DNA from: Marinomonas communis
Lineage (GTDB): Bacteria > Pseudomonadota > Gammaproteobacteria > Pseudomonadales > Marinomonadaceae
Direction: 5' to 3'
Length of the DNA: 64,000 nt
NCBI RefSeq assembly: GCF_004363305.1
Contig: NZ_SNZA01000001.1
Location: forward strand, 770,902-834,901
The notes beneath the pieces were generated by a model. It ran no database searches, had not been told where the DNA came from, and worked only from the letters and a program-made list of their open reading frames with translations. Positions 30,755-40,085 of this stretch are shown piece after piece. A program made the translations under genes and the position numbers. Numbering within the stretch: position 1 is the first letter of the stretch; every line of letters begins with the position of its first letter.

Positions 30755-31999
30755 CTAAGCCACCTCACTATTTAAAGGCTCAATTCGATTGCGCCCAGCA
30801 CCTTTAGCTCGATACAGGTATGCGTCAGCAGCCTCTAATGTATGATCTAAAGTGTCACAAGCATCCACACAGATGCCAACACTGCAGGTTACGGCCATCC
30901 GCTTCTCGGTAAACAAAGTCGTTCGAACCTCATTCATAAAGTTCAAAACATCACAGTGAAGGCTGATTTTATCTTTTGTTGAAATAACAACAAACTCCTC
31001 ACCACCATAGCGACCGACCAGATCATCTCCAAAATGATTCTTAAAAATACTGGAAAATTGAACGAGTAACTGATCCCCAATCAAATGACCGTGCGTGTCA
31101 TTAACCTGTTTAAACTCATCGATATCAAAAATGCAGACTTCAAACCCTTCATAGCTTTCACGGGTTTTAAATAAAGTTTCACCCTTATCAAAGAGGTAAC
31201 GTCGATTGAACATACCCGTAAGCGGGTCAAGGTTAGCCTGTTGCTTGATCATCTCCAGCATTTCGACAGATTCAAGGCTGCTAAAAACTCGCCAGTAAAA
31301 CTCTTCGTGATAAAACGGTTTTTTTAGAAAATCATTCGCACCGCTTTTTATGAATTTAGCAGATAGCAAGCCATCCCCTTCTGCTGAAACACCAATAAAA
31401 ACCAAGTTCTGATATTCAGACTTCTGACGCAAGGTTTTTACCAGCGTACAACCATCCATGTTCGGCATATGATGATCAGATATGACCAGCTTTATATCGG
31501 GATTGGATTCGAGAACCCCTAGAGCCTCTAAGCCATCAGCGGCTCGAAGCACTTTAAAATGCGCTTTATGCAGTAGATTTGTGACAATATTAAGACACAT
31601 CTTACTGTCATCAACAACCAACACTTTGGTCTCTAAGTTTTTACGAAGACGATCCAAAAGTTTCTCAACTTGACCATAGGCATAGCGATTATCCTTGGTG
31701 ATGTAGTCCAACACTCCACGATCAAGCAAACGGCTTCGCAAGGACTCATCAAAGTTGCCGGTAAGCACTACAACAGGCACCTTATGACCCAGCACCTCAG
31801 AGACAACCTCTCCGTTAGGAGCATCCGGTAAATTAAGATCGACAACTGCCGCCAAAAAAGTCGTACCTTGATTGAGCGCCTCTTTTGCTGCTGCCAGATC
31901 TTTACACATCACACAACGAAAAAAAGGATTAGCACCAATCAGTTTCGCGAGGATTTTTCTAACAACAGCGGTATCTTCAACCACTAATATGTTATACAT
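30755..31999 (-). CDS. Dual-receiver response regulator diguanylate cyclase
   Basis: A 414-residue soluble regulator with the layout REC-REC-GGDEF, as in PleD. The first receiver (about 2-118) has a phosphorylatable Asp54. The second (about 125-245) has Asp175 (SDHHMPNMDG). The cyclase domain carries GGEEF at 332-336. The inhibitory RxxD site expected just before it is absent (FGDD there), so product feedback is probably lost. It should make cyclic di-GMP on phosphorylation. No sensor kinase is adjacent, so its partner is unknown. Confidence 0.92.
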   Translation of the reverse strand: MYNILVVEDTAVVRKILAKLIGANPFFRCVMCKDLAAAKEALNQGTTFLAAVVDLNLPDAPNGEVVSEVLGHKVPVVVLTGNFDESLRSRLLDRGVLDYITKDNRYAYGQVEKLLDRLRKNLETKVLVVDDSKMCLNIVTNLLHKAHFKVLRAADGLEALGVLESNPDIKLVISDHHMPNMDGCTLVKTLRQKSEYQNLVFIGVSAEGDGLLSAKFIKSGANDFLKKPFYHEEFYWRVFSSLESVEMLEMIKQQANLDPLTGMFNRRYLFDKGETLFKTRESYEGFEVCIFDIDEFKQVNDTHGHLIGDQLLVQFSSIFKNHFGDDLVGRYGGEEFVVISTKDKISLHCDVLNFMNEVRTTLFTEKRMAVTCSVGICVDACDTLDHTLEAADAYLYRAKGAGRNRIEPLNSEVA

Positions 32000-32100
32000 T
32001 CTGCTACCCTTAAGATTACTCCTATTGAATGTAACAGCGAATTGCCAATTTAACGTCGGTTACTTAGTAGTAAAATAGTGAACATTTGTAAAAAACTCTA

Positions 32101-32379
32101 ATGAATTGTCGACCGCACTGTGGGGCATGCTGCATAGCTCCATCTATCACCAGCCCAATACCTGGGATGCCTAACGGTAAACCCGCTGGAACCCCTTGCA
32201 TCCAATTGGATGAGCATTTTCACTGTAAAATTTTCAACCATCCCGACAGACCCAATGTTTGCGCGCAATTTGAAGCAGTGGAATACGTCTGCGGCGACAA
32301 TCGTAGCCAAGCATTAGAGACCCTAAATGATATGGAAACCGCCACTCTACCTAGCATCTTTTTTAAGGACAAATCATGA
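32101..32379 (+). CDS. YkgJ-family cysteine-cluster protein
   Basis: A 92-residue protein of the YkgJ (CxxCxxCC) type, thought to bind a metal or iron-sulfur cluster. Cysteines are seen in [27 protein letters not shown] and VCGDN. Function unknown. It overlaps the following L,D-transpeptidase gene by four bases (ATGA), so they are co-translated. It lies divergent from the PleD-like gene. Confidence 0.75.
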   Translation: MNCRPHCGACCIAPSITSPIPGMPNGKPAGTPCIQLDEHFHCKIFNHPDRPNVCAQFEAVEYVCGDNRSQALETLNDMETATLPSIFFKDKS

Positions 32380-34064
32380 ACAGAACACTTCAGAATTTTA
32401 GTGTCGCCGTTTTAACCTGTGCCTTTTTATCAGGCTGTGCATCCAATTCAGATCGCACTGCGACACAAAGCAATTTTGTCACTACACCACCAAGCGATGC
32501 ACAAATCGAGAATAGCGTCACGCAACAAGTATCCATGATGCTAGAGGCTTTCACACCGATTGCTGGACAGGCACTACCTAATAAAAGCGTACTAGACGCT
32601 TATGCCTTCCGTGACTATGAGCCCATTTGGGTTGAAAAGAAACAGCTAAATCCCGCCATTTACAAGTTAGTCGACACTCTAGAATCGGCACGCAGCCATG
32701 GCTTAAACCCAGTCCATTATCATCTTGAAACTATAAAAGAGTACTTAAGCCTGAAAAGTGCTACATCCCAGCAACTAGCAGAGCTAGATGTCATCACTAC
32801 TATCGCATTAGCAAGTTTTGCACATGACCTATCAATTGGGCGATATGAGCCACAACTGATTGATCCAAACTGGCGTTTAGACGCGCCTAGTAAAGATTGG
32901 CAAAATTTACTGTTTCTCGATTCACCAAGCGACATGGTTAATTACTTACCGACCCTAGCGCCGAGACAGCCAGATTATCAAGTACTTCAAAACTGGCTAG
33001 TTTTTTACCAAGAAACCGCTCAAAAAGAAGGTGATATCCGCGTTACCCCAGGCATCCCACTTAGGCTCGGAGACGAGGGTCCAAGAGTAGCTCAACTTAG
33101 AGCAAGGCTGGTGCAGCTTGGCGATATCCGCTTTAGTACTAGAAAAACTAACGAAGACTTGTTTGACCAGCCACTAAAAGATGCATTGATCAGGTTTCAA
33201 AGACGCCATCAACTCGACATGGATGGCGCAGCTGGCCCGCAAACCATCAAATCACTTAATGTATCCTTAGAAACTCGGGCCAAACAAATTGCCTACAACC
33301 TTGAACGATGGCGTTGGCTTCCCTCACAAATTGAAGACAATAGAATTTGGGTAGACCTTACCAACTATCAGGCTGACATTCATTTGAATGGACAAACTGA
33401 AAACATGAAAGTCGTAATAGGAAAGCCAGATAGAAAAACCAATGTTTTCTATGGCAAGATGACTTATATGGTAGCCAACCCTACATGGCGCGTGCCTATG
33501 CGTATCGCTAGGGAAAACCTTTTGCCCAAGATCCAACAAGACCCAGAATATCTTGCCAAGAACAACTATAAGGTTTTCTCAAGCTGGAGCATTGGCGCTA
33601 AGCAACTTAACCCAAGCCACATTGATTGGAAAAAGATTGAACCCGAGAATTTAAGATATCGCTTCGAGCAACAGGCTGACGAAGAAAATGCATTAGGCGC
33701 TTACAAATTTATGTTCCCGAATAAATTCGACATTTATTTGCATGACACGCCGGCAAAACACTTATTTAACCGAAGTGAGCGAGCTTATAGCTCTGGTTGC
33801 GTCAGACTAGAAAAGCCTGACAGCCTCGCGAACCTTCTAGTTTCAAACAGCCCTCGTCGCCAGCAGCAACTACAAGAGGCCCGCAATTCTGGACAAACTA
33901 AAGTTATTTCGCTAGAAGAACCATTACCCGTTTACCTGGTGTACTTTACTGTGGTGCCAAATGCGAATGGTATGCCAGAGTTTCGTCAAGATATTTATGA
34001 CAGAGACAGTTTAATGGAAGAAGCCATGGGATACTCACCGTTCCCAGCAAGAAATAGCTTTTAA
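32376..34064 (+). CDS. YcbB/LdtD-type L,D-transpeptidase, probable lipoprotein
   Basis: Peptidoglycan cross-linking enzyme forming 3-3 bonds, 562 residues. It has a lipoprotein signal (FLSGCASNS lipobox, Cys about 21) rather than the membrane anchor common in LdtD. An N-terminal scaffold comes next, then a peptidoglycan-binding domain ([20 protein letters not shown], about 230-290). The YkuD catalytic domain follows, with the histidine motif [20 protein letters not shown] and nucleophile Cys475 in SSGCVRLE. Lipidation is inference from the lipobox. Confidence 0.9.
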   Translation: MNRTLQNFSVAVLTCAFLSGCASNSDRTATQSNFVTTPPSDAQIENSVTQQVSMMLEAFTPIAGQALPNKSVLDAYAFRDYEPIWVEKKQLNPAIYKLVDTLESARSHGLNPVHYHLETIKEYLSLKSATSQQLAELDVITTIALASFAHDLSIGRYEPQLIDPNWRLDAPSKDWQNLLFLDSPSDMVNYLPTLAPRQPDYQVLQNWLVFYQETAQKEGDIRVTPGIPLRLGDEGPRVAQLRARLVQLGDIRFSTRKTNEDLFDQPLKDALIRFQRRHQLDMDGAAGPQTIKSLNVSLETRAKQIAYNLERWRWLPSQIEDNRIWVDLTNYQADIHLNGQTENMKVVIGKPDRKTNVFYGKMTYMVANPTWRVPMRIARENLLPKIQQDPEYLAKNNYKVFSSWSIGAKQLNPSHIDWKKIEPENLRYRFEQQADEENALGAYKFMFPNKFDIYLHDTPAKHLFNRSERAYSSGCVRLEKPDSLANLLVSNSPRRQQQLQEARNSGQTKVISLEEPLPVYLVYFTVVPNANGMPEFRQDIYDRDSLMEEAMGYSPFPARNSF

Positions 34065-34094
34065 TATCTTTAAACATAAATATCTTTAAACATA
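34063..34094. repeat. 16-base tandem duplication after the L,D-transpeptidase gene
   Basis: Two exact head-to-tail copies of AATATCTTTAAACATA begin at the stop codon of the L,D-transpeptidase gene and end just before the terminator. It looks like a simple slippage duplication with no evident function. Confidence 0.8.
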
Positions 34095-34095
34095 A

Positions 34096-34121
34096 GAAAG
34101 GGGCCAAATTTGGCCCCTTTC
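34096..34121. terminator. Bidirectional terminator between the L,D-transpeptidase gene and rlmM
   Basis: A perfect 26-base palindrome (GAAAGGGGCCAAA and its complement) lies between two convergent genes. Both flanks give T-containing ends, so it can stop transcription in either direction. Confidence 0.8.
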
Positions 34122-34147
34122 ACTTCGCACTGCTGTATTTTCCGGAC

Positions 34148-35200
34148 TCACTTAATCATGATGCAAACTGTGATTTCTTCACGGTCATGAAACAAGTGTT
34201 TGTATTGAATATCGTATCGCAGTTTATGTTGTGATAGTTGCCCTGCAATAAGTTCTAAACACTGAACAACTTCTTGATAGCGTTTCTTCATCGGCAACTT
34301 AAGATTGAAAATCGTACGTTGTGTCCAGCCTTCACATAGCCATTTTGCCATCAGCTCTGCCACCAAGATCGGACGTTCCACCATATCACAAACCATCCAA
34401 TCCACTTTAACCGGTGGCTCAAATTTGAAGCCGTCTTCCGTCATGTGAGAAACTAAACCTGTCGCCATTAACTCCTTTTGCATTGGCCCGTTGTCAACAG
34501 CGTAGGTATGAATTCCTCGCACAACAAACTGATAAGTCCAGCCACCTGGGCACGCTCCCAAATCCACTGCATGCATACCATCGTGCAAATCACGCTCTCG
34601 CTTATCTTCAGGTACGAACTGCAGTAATGCTTCTTCAAGCTTCAACGTTGAGCGACTTGGACCTTTTGCAGGAAAACGCAAACGCCGAATACCCATCGGA
34701 AATTCCGAACGACAGGAATCAAAGCTCACACCTAGATAAGCTTGATTGCCTTCCATGAAAAATACGTGATGGCGAATACCAACCGCTTTTTTACGAAGCA
34801 ACCCTGCCTTTTTCCAAGCACCTAGCAAGGGCTTCTGAATTTTCTTGATCAGTCCCGACAAGGCTTTTGCCTCATTGGTATCTGCTGTTTCAAGCCATAT
34901 GTCTTCCGCCAACGGCAAATCACGAGCCGCCTCAAGCAACGCTTGAACTCGTCCACCCTGTTCAAAATCAACCACATCATTTACCGCAACAATTTGTCGC
35001 GCGAAAATCAAATGATTGAACGAAAGGGAACGAATAATTGTTTCAGCCGCATCCTGTTGATCCGTATTAAAGACAATAAAACCGGAGCTTTCTTGCGGCA
35101 CGCCATAACCATAAATACCGCACTCAGCGGCTTTATCGGTGATTTCAGCCAAGGCATCTTTCTCAAACCCTGGACGACAGTAAATCAAAATATTTTTCAT
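34148..35200 (-). CDS. rlmM: 23S rRNA 2'-O-ribose methyltransferase RlmM
   Basis: Methylates C2498 of 23S rRNA with S-adenosylmethionine. An N-terminal THUMP-like region is followed by a Rossmann methyltransferase domain with AVDLGACPGGWTYQFVVRG (SAM motif I) and VDWMVCDMVERP. Catalytic lysine context is seen in FNLKLPMKKRYQEV. The 350-residue length matches E. coli RlmM. It follows the pseudouridine synthase gene by five bases. Confidence 0.95.
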   Translation of the reverse strand: MKNILIYCRPGFEKDALAEITDKAAECGIYGYGVPQESSGFIVFNTDQQDAAETIIRSLSFNHLIFARQIVAVNDVVDFEQGGRVQALLEAARDLPLAEDIWLETADTNEAKALSGLIKKIQKPLLGAWKKAGLLRKKAVGIRHHVFFMEGNQAYLGVSFDSCRSEFPMGIRRLRFPAKGPSRSTLKLEEALLQFVPEDKRERDLHDGMHAVDLGACPGGWTYQFVVRGIHTYAVDNGPMQKELMATGLVSHMTEDGFKFEPPVKVDWMVCDMVERPILVAELMAKWLCEGWTQRTIFNLKLPMKKRYQEVVQCLELIAGQLSQHKLRYDIQYKHLFHDREEITVCIMIK

Positions 35201-35205
35201 AGTAT

Positions 35206-35895
35206 TCAGGCGTCTAGTTTAGGTAATTTAAATTTGGGCCATGTAACAGGGGAGCGCAGAAACAACTCATCGTATCGCTGTCGAACCTCGTCAGTAAAGA
35301 CAGCGTCCTCTTCAGGCCACTTAGAAAAGTTGAAAGTTTCTCCAAACCATTCAAAACTTAGAGAAAAGGCATGTAGATAACCTCGTTCAGCAGCATCGGC
35401 CGCGTATCGGGTATCACCAAGAATCGGGGCACCAATACTTTTTAGCGCGACTCGAATTTGGTGTGTCTTGCCTGTTAATGGGCGTACAAAGAAGAATCTC
35501 AGCCCACCTTCGGCAAAACTAAAGAACTGAGTTACTGCAAAATTCTCAGGCGAGTTGGTCAACTTCCATTGCCCCCTTCTACTCGCAGACATACCGCCAG
35601 AAATGGTCCCCTGCTTTTTCTTAGGCTTCATTTTCGACACAGCAATGTATCGTTTCTCCATGACATGCTCACTGAAAAGCTGACCAAAAGCTCTAGCCGC
35701 TTCCTTATTAGTGGCAAAAAGCAACAGACCCGACGTCATCTTATCCAAACGATGCACAGGAAAAAATTGAGTACTGGGATAGGCCTGCTGTAGTCGTTGA
35801 ACAAAACCAATCCCCTCTTCGGAATGAAAACTTTCACCCGCAGGTTTTACAACCACCCAGAAATCAGCATGCTGGCAAACTACTTCTATAGTCAT
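35206..35895 (-). CDS. RluA-family pseudouridine synthase
   Basis: RNA pseudouridine synthase of about 229 residues without an S4 domain. The catalytic aspartate is in VHRLDKMTSGLLLFA, and RPLTGKTHQIRVALKSIGAPILGD is the second family block. The exact RNA target cannot be told from sequence; small RluA relatives act on 23S rRNA or tRNA. The ATG at 35895 overlaps the stop of the upstream cyclase gene (TGATG) and has GGAGG seven bases upstream, which favours it over the GTG one codon earlier. Confidence 0.88.
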   Translation of the reverse strand: MTIEVVCQHADFWVVVKPAGESFHSEEGIGFVQRLQQAYPSTQFFPVHRLDKMTSGLLLFATNKEAARAFGQLFSEHVMEKRYIAVSKMKPKKKQGTISGGMSASRRGQWKLTNSPENFAVTQFFSFAEGGLRFFFVRPLTGKTHQIRVALKSIGAPILGDTRYAADAAERGYLHAFSLSFEWFGETFNFSKWPEEDAVFTDEVRQRYDELFLRSPVTWPKFKLPKLDA

Positions 35896-37001
35896 CACAC
35901 AGCCTCCATATCTTTGCCGGCAAATACCACCTGATTGCGGCCTTGATCTTTTGCTTGATAAAGAGCCTTATCCGCTCTTGCTAAAACTTGCTCATAGCGC
36001 TGCGTTTCAGCATCCACTCCTGCAATACCAATACTGGTTGTCACTCGTAATTTTTTATCTAATCCGTTGTATGCCAAACGCAAATCGCTGATTTGTATTC
36101 GAACACTCTCCATCAACTTCAGCGCTTCTTCCGTTCTAGTATTAGACATGATAATGACGAACTCTTCCCCACCATACCGACCAATCCAGTCACTCTTTCG
36201 AATAGTGTTTTTCATCACTGCCGCAGTTTTCTGAAGCACCAGGTCGCCTGTTTCGTGGCCAAACCTATCATTAATACTTTTAAAGTGATCCAAATCTAAA
36301 ATCGCAAAACAACAAGCCTGATTACTTAGCATCGAGTCTGCAAATACATTGGCCGCTTCCGCTAAGACTTTACGACGATTATGTACTTTGGTGAGGTCAT
36401 CAACCTCGGCCAGATAGCGTAAATGCTCATTAAGCTTACGCAATTTGGTAACGACTACCCCTGCAATCAAAACAATCATACAAGCAGATGCAACAAAGGT
36501 ACTCAATGCAATCAGCAAACGAACATCTAAAGATGCATAAGGGGTGGTTTTCGGTGCAAACAGCTCAATAAAAGCAAACATCATCAGGGCAAATGCGCAT
36601 ACAACAAATTGAGCTTTACCTCTGTCTACCCTAAATCCCGTTACCGAATACGCGGCTAAAATAATTAGCAGCCATGCAAAATGACTATCTGAGCCGTAAA
36701 ACCTGAAGGTACAAATGGAGACATAGGTCGCACAAGCTAACGGAAACAGAACCCGAGCACAGCCAGCATACCCCTTTATCGAGAGCAGGTAGCCGATAAC
36801 AGAGACCATGGCTCCCAAAATATGGACGATGGATTCAGTAAACCAGCCATAAACAAAAAATACCAATGCCGACATAATGCCGACCATTGCTGAGAGCAAG
36901 TAAGTGATATTGACTACTTGTTTTCTGTTGAGGTCTGCGTCAGCACCATTGATCGCAATCAGCGCTGCAAACCTTCGAATGTACGGCTTTAAAAAAGACA
37001 A
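35895..37001 (-). CDS. Membrane diguanylate cyclase
   Basis: A 368-residue protein with about six N-terminal membrane helices (residues about 30-200) and a C-terminal GGDEF domain. The active-site motif is GGEEF in IGRYGGEEFVIIM. Five residues before it stands RKSD, a proper RxxD inhibitory site, so the enzyme is probably product-inhibited. It should make cyclic di-GMP in response to a signal sensed in the membrane. The start is a TTG with a well placed AAGGA. It is coupled to the pseudouridine synthase gene by overlapping codons. Confidence 0.92.
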   Translation of the reverse strand: MSFLKPYIRRFAALIAINGADADLNRKQVVNITYLLSAMVGIMSALVFFVYGWFTESIVHILGAMVSVIGYLLSIKGYAGCARVLFPLACATYVSICTFRFYGSDSHFAWLLIILAAYSVTGFRVDRGKAQFVVCAFALMMFAFIELFAPKTTPYASLDVRLLIALSTFVASACMIVLIAGVVVTKLRKLNEHLRYLAEVDDLTKVHNRRKVLAEAANVFADSMLSNQACCFAILDLDHFKSINDRFGHETGDLVLQKTAAVMKNTIRKSDWIGRYGGEEFVIIMSNTRTEEALKLMESVRIQISDLRLAYNGLDKKLRVTTSIGIAGVDAETQRYEQVLARADKALYQAKDQGRNQVVFAGKDMEAV

Positions 37002-37452
37002 TGTTTGTCCTTGGTGAGAGGGGTAATAGGTATCGAACCCACTACTAAAAAATGGCTCTAAATAAAAACAGTATTTTACACCACTAAAGACTTAGAACCT
37101 ATGCCTAATTCTGGACCGATCGGTCAAATTTAGCACCAAGTTAGCGCAATTCTGACCAAAAAAACAATTTTCTTGTTTATCTAAGGCAATAATTCATGGC
37201 TTAGAAAGCTGACCATGCAGACAAACAAGTGAAAATTGCGTATTCTTCGCGACCAATTATAAGCCTTTAGATGATTATTCATTGATTGGCATAAAAATTG
37301 ATAAGACATATCGAGCAGACCGATTCTAGTCAGCCAGTCGCCTTACATTTTTAAGGCGCAAATATAGCCATGGACGCTTTAACACGATGACGAAAGCAAA
37401 CTAAGCTTTCTAAATTAGAAAGATCATTACCCAAACACATAGAGTATTAACG
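37002..37452. promoter_or_regulatory. Upstream region of the BMP-type ABC transporter operon
   Basis: A 450-base gap without a gene. It holds a 12-base palindrome GACCGATCGGTC (37114-37125), a seven-base-pair hairpin CGCCTTA/TAAGGCG around 37338-37358, and an inverted repeat CTTTCTAA-A-TTAGAAAG at 37406-37422 some 30 bases before the start codon. This much structure suggests transcriptional regulation of the transporter, and possibly leader-RNA control. Confidence 0.45.
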
Positions 37453-39012
37453 GTGTCGGAAACATTGAAAAACCAGAGCTTGAAGCCACGCTTGGAGCTA
37501 CTGAATATCACTAAACAGTACCCCGGATGCCTTGCCAATGACCAAATTTGCATGACCCTAATGCCAGGTGAGATTCATGCGTTACTTGGTGAAAACGGTG
37601 CAGGCAAAAGCACATTGGTGAAAACCATATACGGTGTAGTATCCCCTGATTCAGGCCAGATCCTTTGGGATGGCCAAGCCGTTGACATTAAGTCTCCGTC
37701 TAAAGCTCGTGACTTAGGCATTGGCATGGTGTTTCAGCACTTTTCATTGTTCGAGACGTTAACTGTCGCGCAAAACATTGAGCTGTGTTTAAGCCCCACC
37801 CAATTAGCTGACATTGGCAATCTGGCCGCACGTATCACAAAGCTATCGCAAGATTATGGTTTGAATGTTGATCCTGATCGCTATGTTCACTCGCTCTCTA
37901 TAGGTGAACGTCAACGGGTTGAGATCATGCGTTGCCTAGTGCAATCAGTGAAGTTGCTAATCTTGGACGAACCAACGTCTGTTTTAACACCCCAAGAAGT
38001 TGCTGGCTTGTTTAATGTATTAAGACAATTGTCCAATGAAGGGTGTAGTATTTTATTTATCTCCCATAAGCTGCATGAAGTAACAGAGATTTGCCATAAT
38101 GCCACTATTCTTCGTGGCGGTAAGTTTGTAGGTGACTGTGAACCGGCTAATGAGACGCCTGCAACGATCGCTAAAATGATGGTCGGTGACTTGGCTGAGC
38201 AAGATGCAGGGTATGAAAAAGCTCATGGCGAAGAAGTCATTTTCTCTGCGCAATCTCTTAACCTAGCAGCCAAACACCCATTTGGCACGTCTCTTAAGAA
38301 CGTCAACTTTGAGTTACTCAAGGGTGAAATCTTAGGAATTGCAGGCGTAGCCGGCAATGGTCAAGAAGAGCTAATGTCCATTATCAGTGGTGAAGATAAC
38401 CGAACTTTAAAAGGTGTATTCACACTAGATGATCAAGACCTTGGCACTTTGTCTGCTGGCGCGAGACGCCGCAACGGTTTAGCGTACGTCCCTGAAGAAC
38501 GCTTAGGCCGTGGCGCTGTTCCCGAAATGAGCTTATCGGAAAACACTTTGCTTACCCACAGTCGAGGTTTTGTGAAATCTGGGCTTGTAAATTGGAAAGC
38601 GGTCAAAGACTACGCTAAAAAACTGATCTCTGACTACAGCGTAAAATGCCACGGCGAGTTCGCAGAGGCCAAGAGCTTAAGTGGCGGCAATCTACAAAAA
38701 TTCATTATGGGTCGTGAAATTGGCCAAAACCCAAAGGTTTTAATTTGTGCTCACCCTACTTGGGGTGTTGATGTCGGTGCAGCGCTCGCCATTCACCAAG
38801 CTCTCCTAACCCTACGTGATCAAGGTGCTGCCATCCTGCTTATCTCTGAAGACATTGATGAGCTGTTCTTACTGGCAGATCGCATGGCCGCGGTATGTGA
38901 TGGACACCTTTCCCCAGTTGTTCGTACCGAAGAGACTTCCATTGATCAGATTGGTCAGTGGATGGCTGGGACTTTTATTAACGCTAATGATCACGCGGAG
39001 GCTACAGCATGA
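37453..39012 (+). CDS. BMP-type (nucleoside/simple sugar) ABC transporter ATPase
   Basis: Tandem ATPase of 519 residues with two nucleotide-binding domains, as in RbsA/YufO. The first half has Walker A LLGENGAGKSTLVKTIYG, signature LSIGERQRVEIMRCL and Walker B LLILDEPTSVLTP. The second half has GVAGNGQEELMSIISG and signature LSGGNLQKFIMGREI, with degenerate ATPase residues as is usual. The start is a GTG with a weak ribosome binding site. It overlaps the permease gene by four bases. Substrate is probably a nucleoside, by similarity of the whole operon. Confidence 0.92.
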   Translation: MSETLKNQSLKPRLELLNITKQYPGCLANDQICMTLMPGEIHALLGENGAGKSTLVKTIYGVVSPDSGQILWDGQAVDIKSPSKARDLGIGMVFQHFSLFETLTVAQNIELCLSPTQLADIGNLAARITKLSQDYGLNVDPDRYVHSLSIGERQRVEIMRCLVQSVKLLILDEPTSVLTPQEVAGLFNVLRQLSNEGCSILFISHKLHEVTEICHNATILRGGKFVGDCEPANETPATIAKMMVGDLAEQDAGYEKAHGEEVIFSAQSLNLAAKHPFGTSLKNVNFELLKGEILGIAGVAGNGQEELMSIISGEDNRTLKGVFTLDDQDLGTLSAGARRRNGLAYVPEERLGRGAVPEMSLSENTLLTHSRGFVKSGLVNWKAVKDYAKKLISDYSVKCHGEFAEAKSLSGGNLQKFIMGREIGQNPKVLICAHPTWGVDVGAALAIHQALLTLRDQGAAILLISEDIDELFLLADRMAAVCDGHLSPVVRTEETSIDQIGQWMAGTFINANDHAEATA

Positions 39013-40076
39013 TCCGTGTTCAAGCTCGAACTGAGCCTAGCACCCTAATGACATTCGCCTCACCTTTTTTGGCGATCGTTCTGACATTAATTTTTGGCTC
39101 TATTCTGTTTACGGCATTAGATAAAGACCCTATTCAAGCATTGCACGTACTGCTTGTATTGCCTTTATCTGATGCTTACAACATCAGTGAGATGCTGGTA
39201 AAAATGGGGCCTTTACTGCTTTGTGCTGTGGGTCTATCGCTGTGTTACCGCGCGAATATGTGGAACATCGGTGCCGAGGGTCAATTACTCGCAGGCGCAC
39301 TAGGTGGCAGCGCCGTTGCTCTGATGTTTGTCGACTCCGAGTCATTCATGGCAATGCCATTGACCCTACTCGGGGGCATCCTATCGGGGATGGCTTGGGC
39401 TGCGATTCCAACGTATTTAAAAGTAAAATTTAATTCAAACTTGATCCTAACAACGATCATGTTGAACTACATTGCTTTGTATTTACTGATCTGGGCAGTG
39501 CACGGCCCCTTGCGTGATCCAGATGGCTTTGGCTTCCCTGAGTCAGCACTCTTTTCAGACGCCACTTTACTGCCAGTGTTATCTGACAGTGGCCGCGTCC
39601 ACTTAGGTGTTGTCTTGGCTATTCTGCTAGCACTTTTTGCTTGGTTTATTCTAAGTAAAACTCACCTTGGCTTTAAAATTAGAGTGTACGGTGCTGATGA
39701 GCCTGCAGCGACCTATGCTGGCTACAACGCTAAAGGCATTAGTTGGTTTGTTATGTTGTTTGCTGGTGCATTGGCTGGTTTAGCAGGTGTATCTGAAGTG
39801 GCAGGCCCCATCGGTCAGCTTACTCCTAATATCTCACCAGGATACGGCTATTCAGCTATTATTGTTGCTTACTTAGGTCGACTTCACCCAGCTGGCGCCA
39901 TCATTGCTTCGATCTTCTTGGCCATTTTATACATGGGCGGAGACTTAGCGCAGATTGAAATGGGCATTCCCATTGCGGTAGTAGGTATGTTCCAAGGCGT
40001 TCTTCTATTTTTCCTTTTAGCGTGTGACTTTTTCATTCGTTACCGCGTTGTATCATCACGTGAAAACATGGCCTAG
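39009..40076 (+). CDS. BMP-type ABC transporter permease 1 (YufP-like)
   Basis: Inner-membrane permease of the branched-chain/ribose type, 355 residues with about nine to ten helices. Family sequences include LCYRANMWNIGAEGQLLAGA and NLILTTIMLNYIALYLLIW. The ATPase-contact region is KIRVYGADEPAATYAGYNAK. It starts inside the end of the ATPase gene (ATGA) and is followed nine bases later by the second permease. Confidence 0.92.
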   Translation: MIRVQARTEPSTLMTFASPFLAIVLTLIFGSILFTALDKDPIQALHVLLVLPLSDAYNISEMLVKMGPLLLCAVGLSLCYRANMWNIGAEGQLLAGALGGSAVALMFVDSESFMAMPLTLLGGILSGMAWAAIPTYLKVKFNSNLILTTIMLNYIALYLLIWAVHGPLRDPDGFGFPESALFSDATLLPVLSDSGRVHLGVVLAILLALFAWFILSKTHLGFKIRVYGADEPAATYAGYNAKGISWFVMLFAGALAGLAGVSEVAGPIGQLTPNISPGYGYSAIIVAYLGRLHPAGAIIASIFLAILYMGGDLAQIEMGIPIAVVGMFQGVLLFFLLACDFFIRYRVVSSRENMA

Positions 40077-40085
40077 GAGTAAAAC

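Noticed and set aside
37002..37452. A purine riboswitch before the nucleoside-like transporter
   Set aside because: I could not find the conserved core of purine, preQ1 or other nucleobase riboswitches; only generic hairpins are present.
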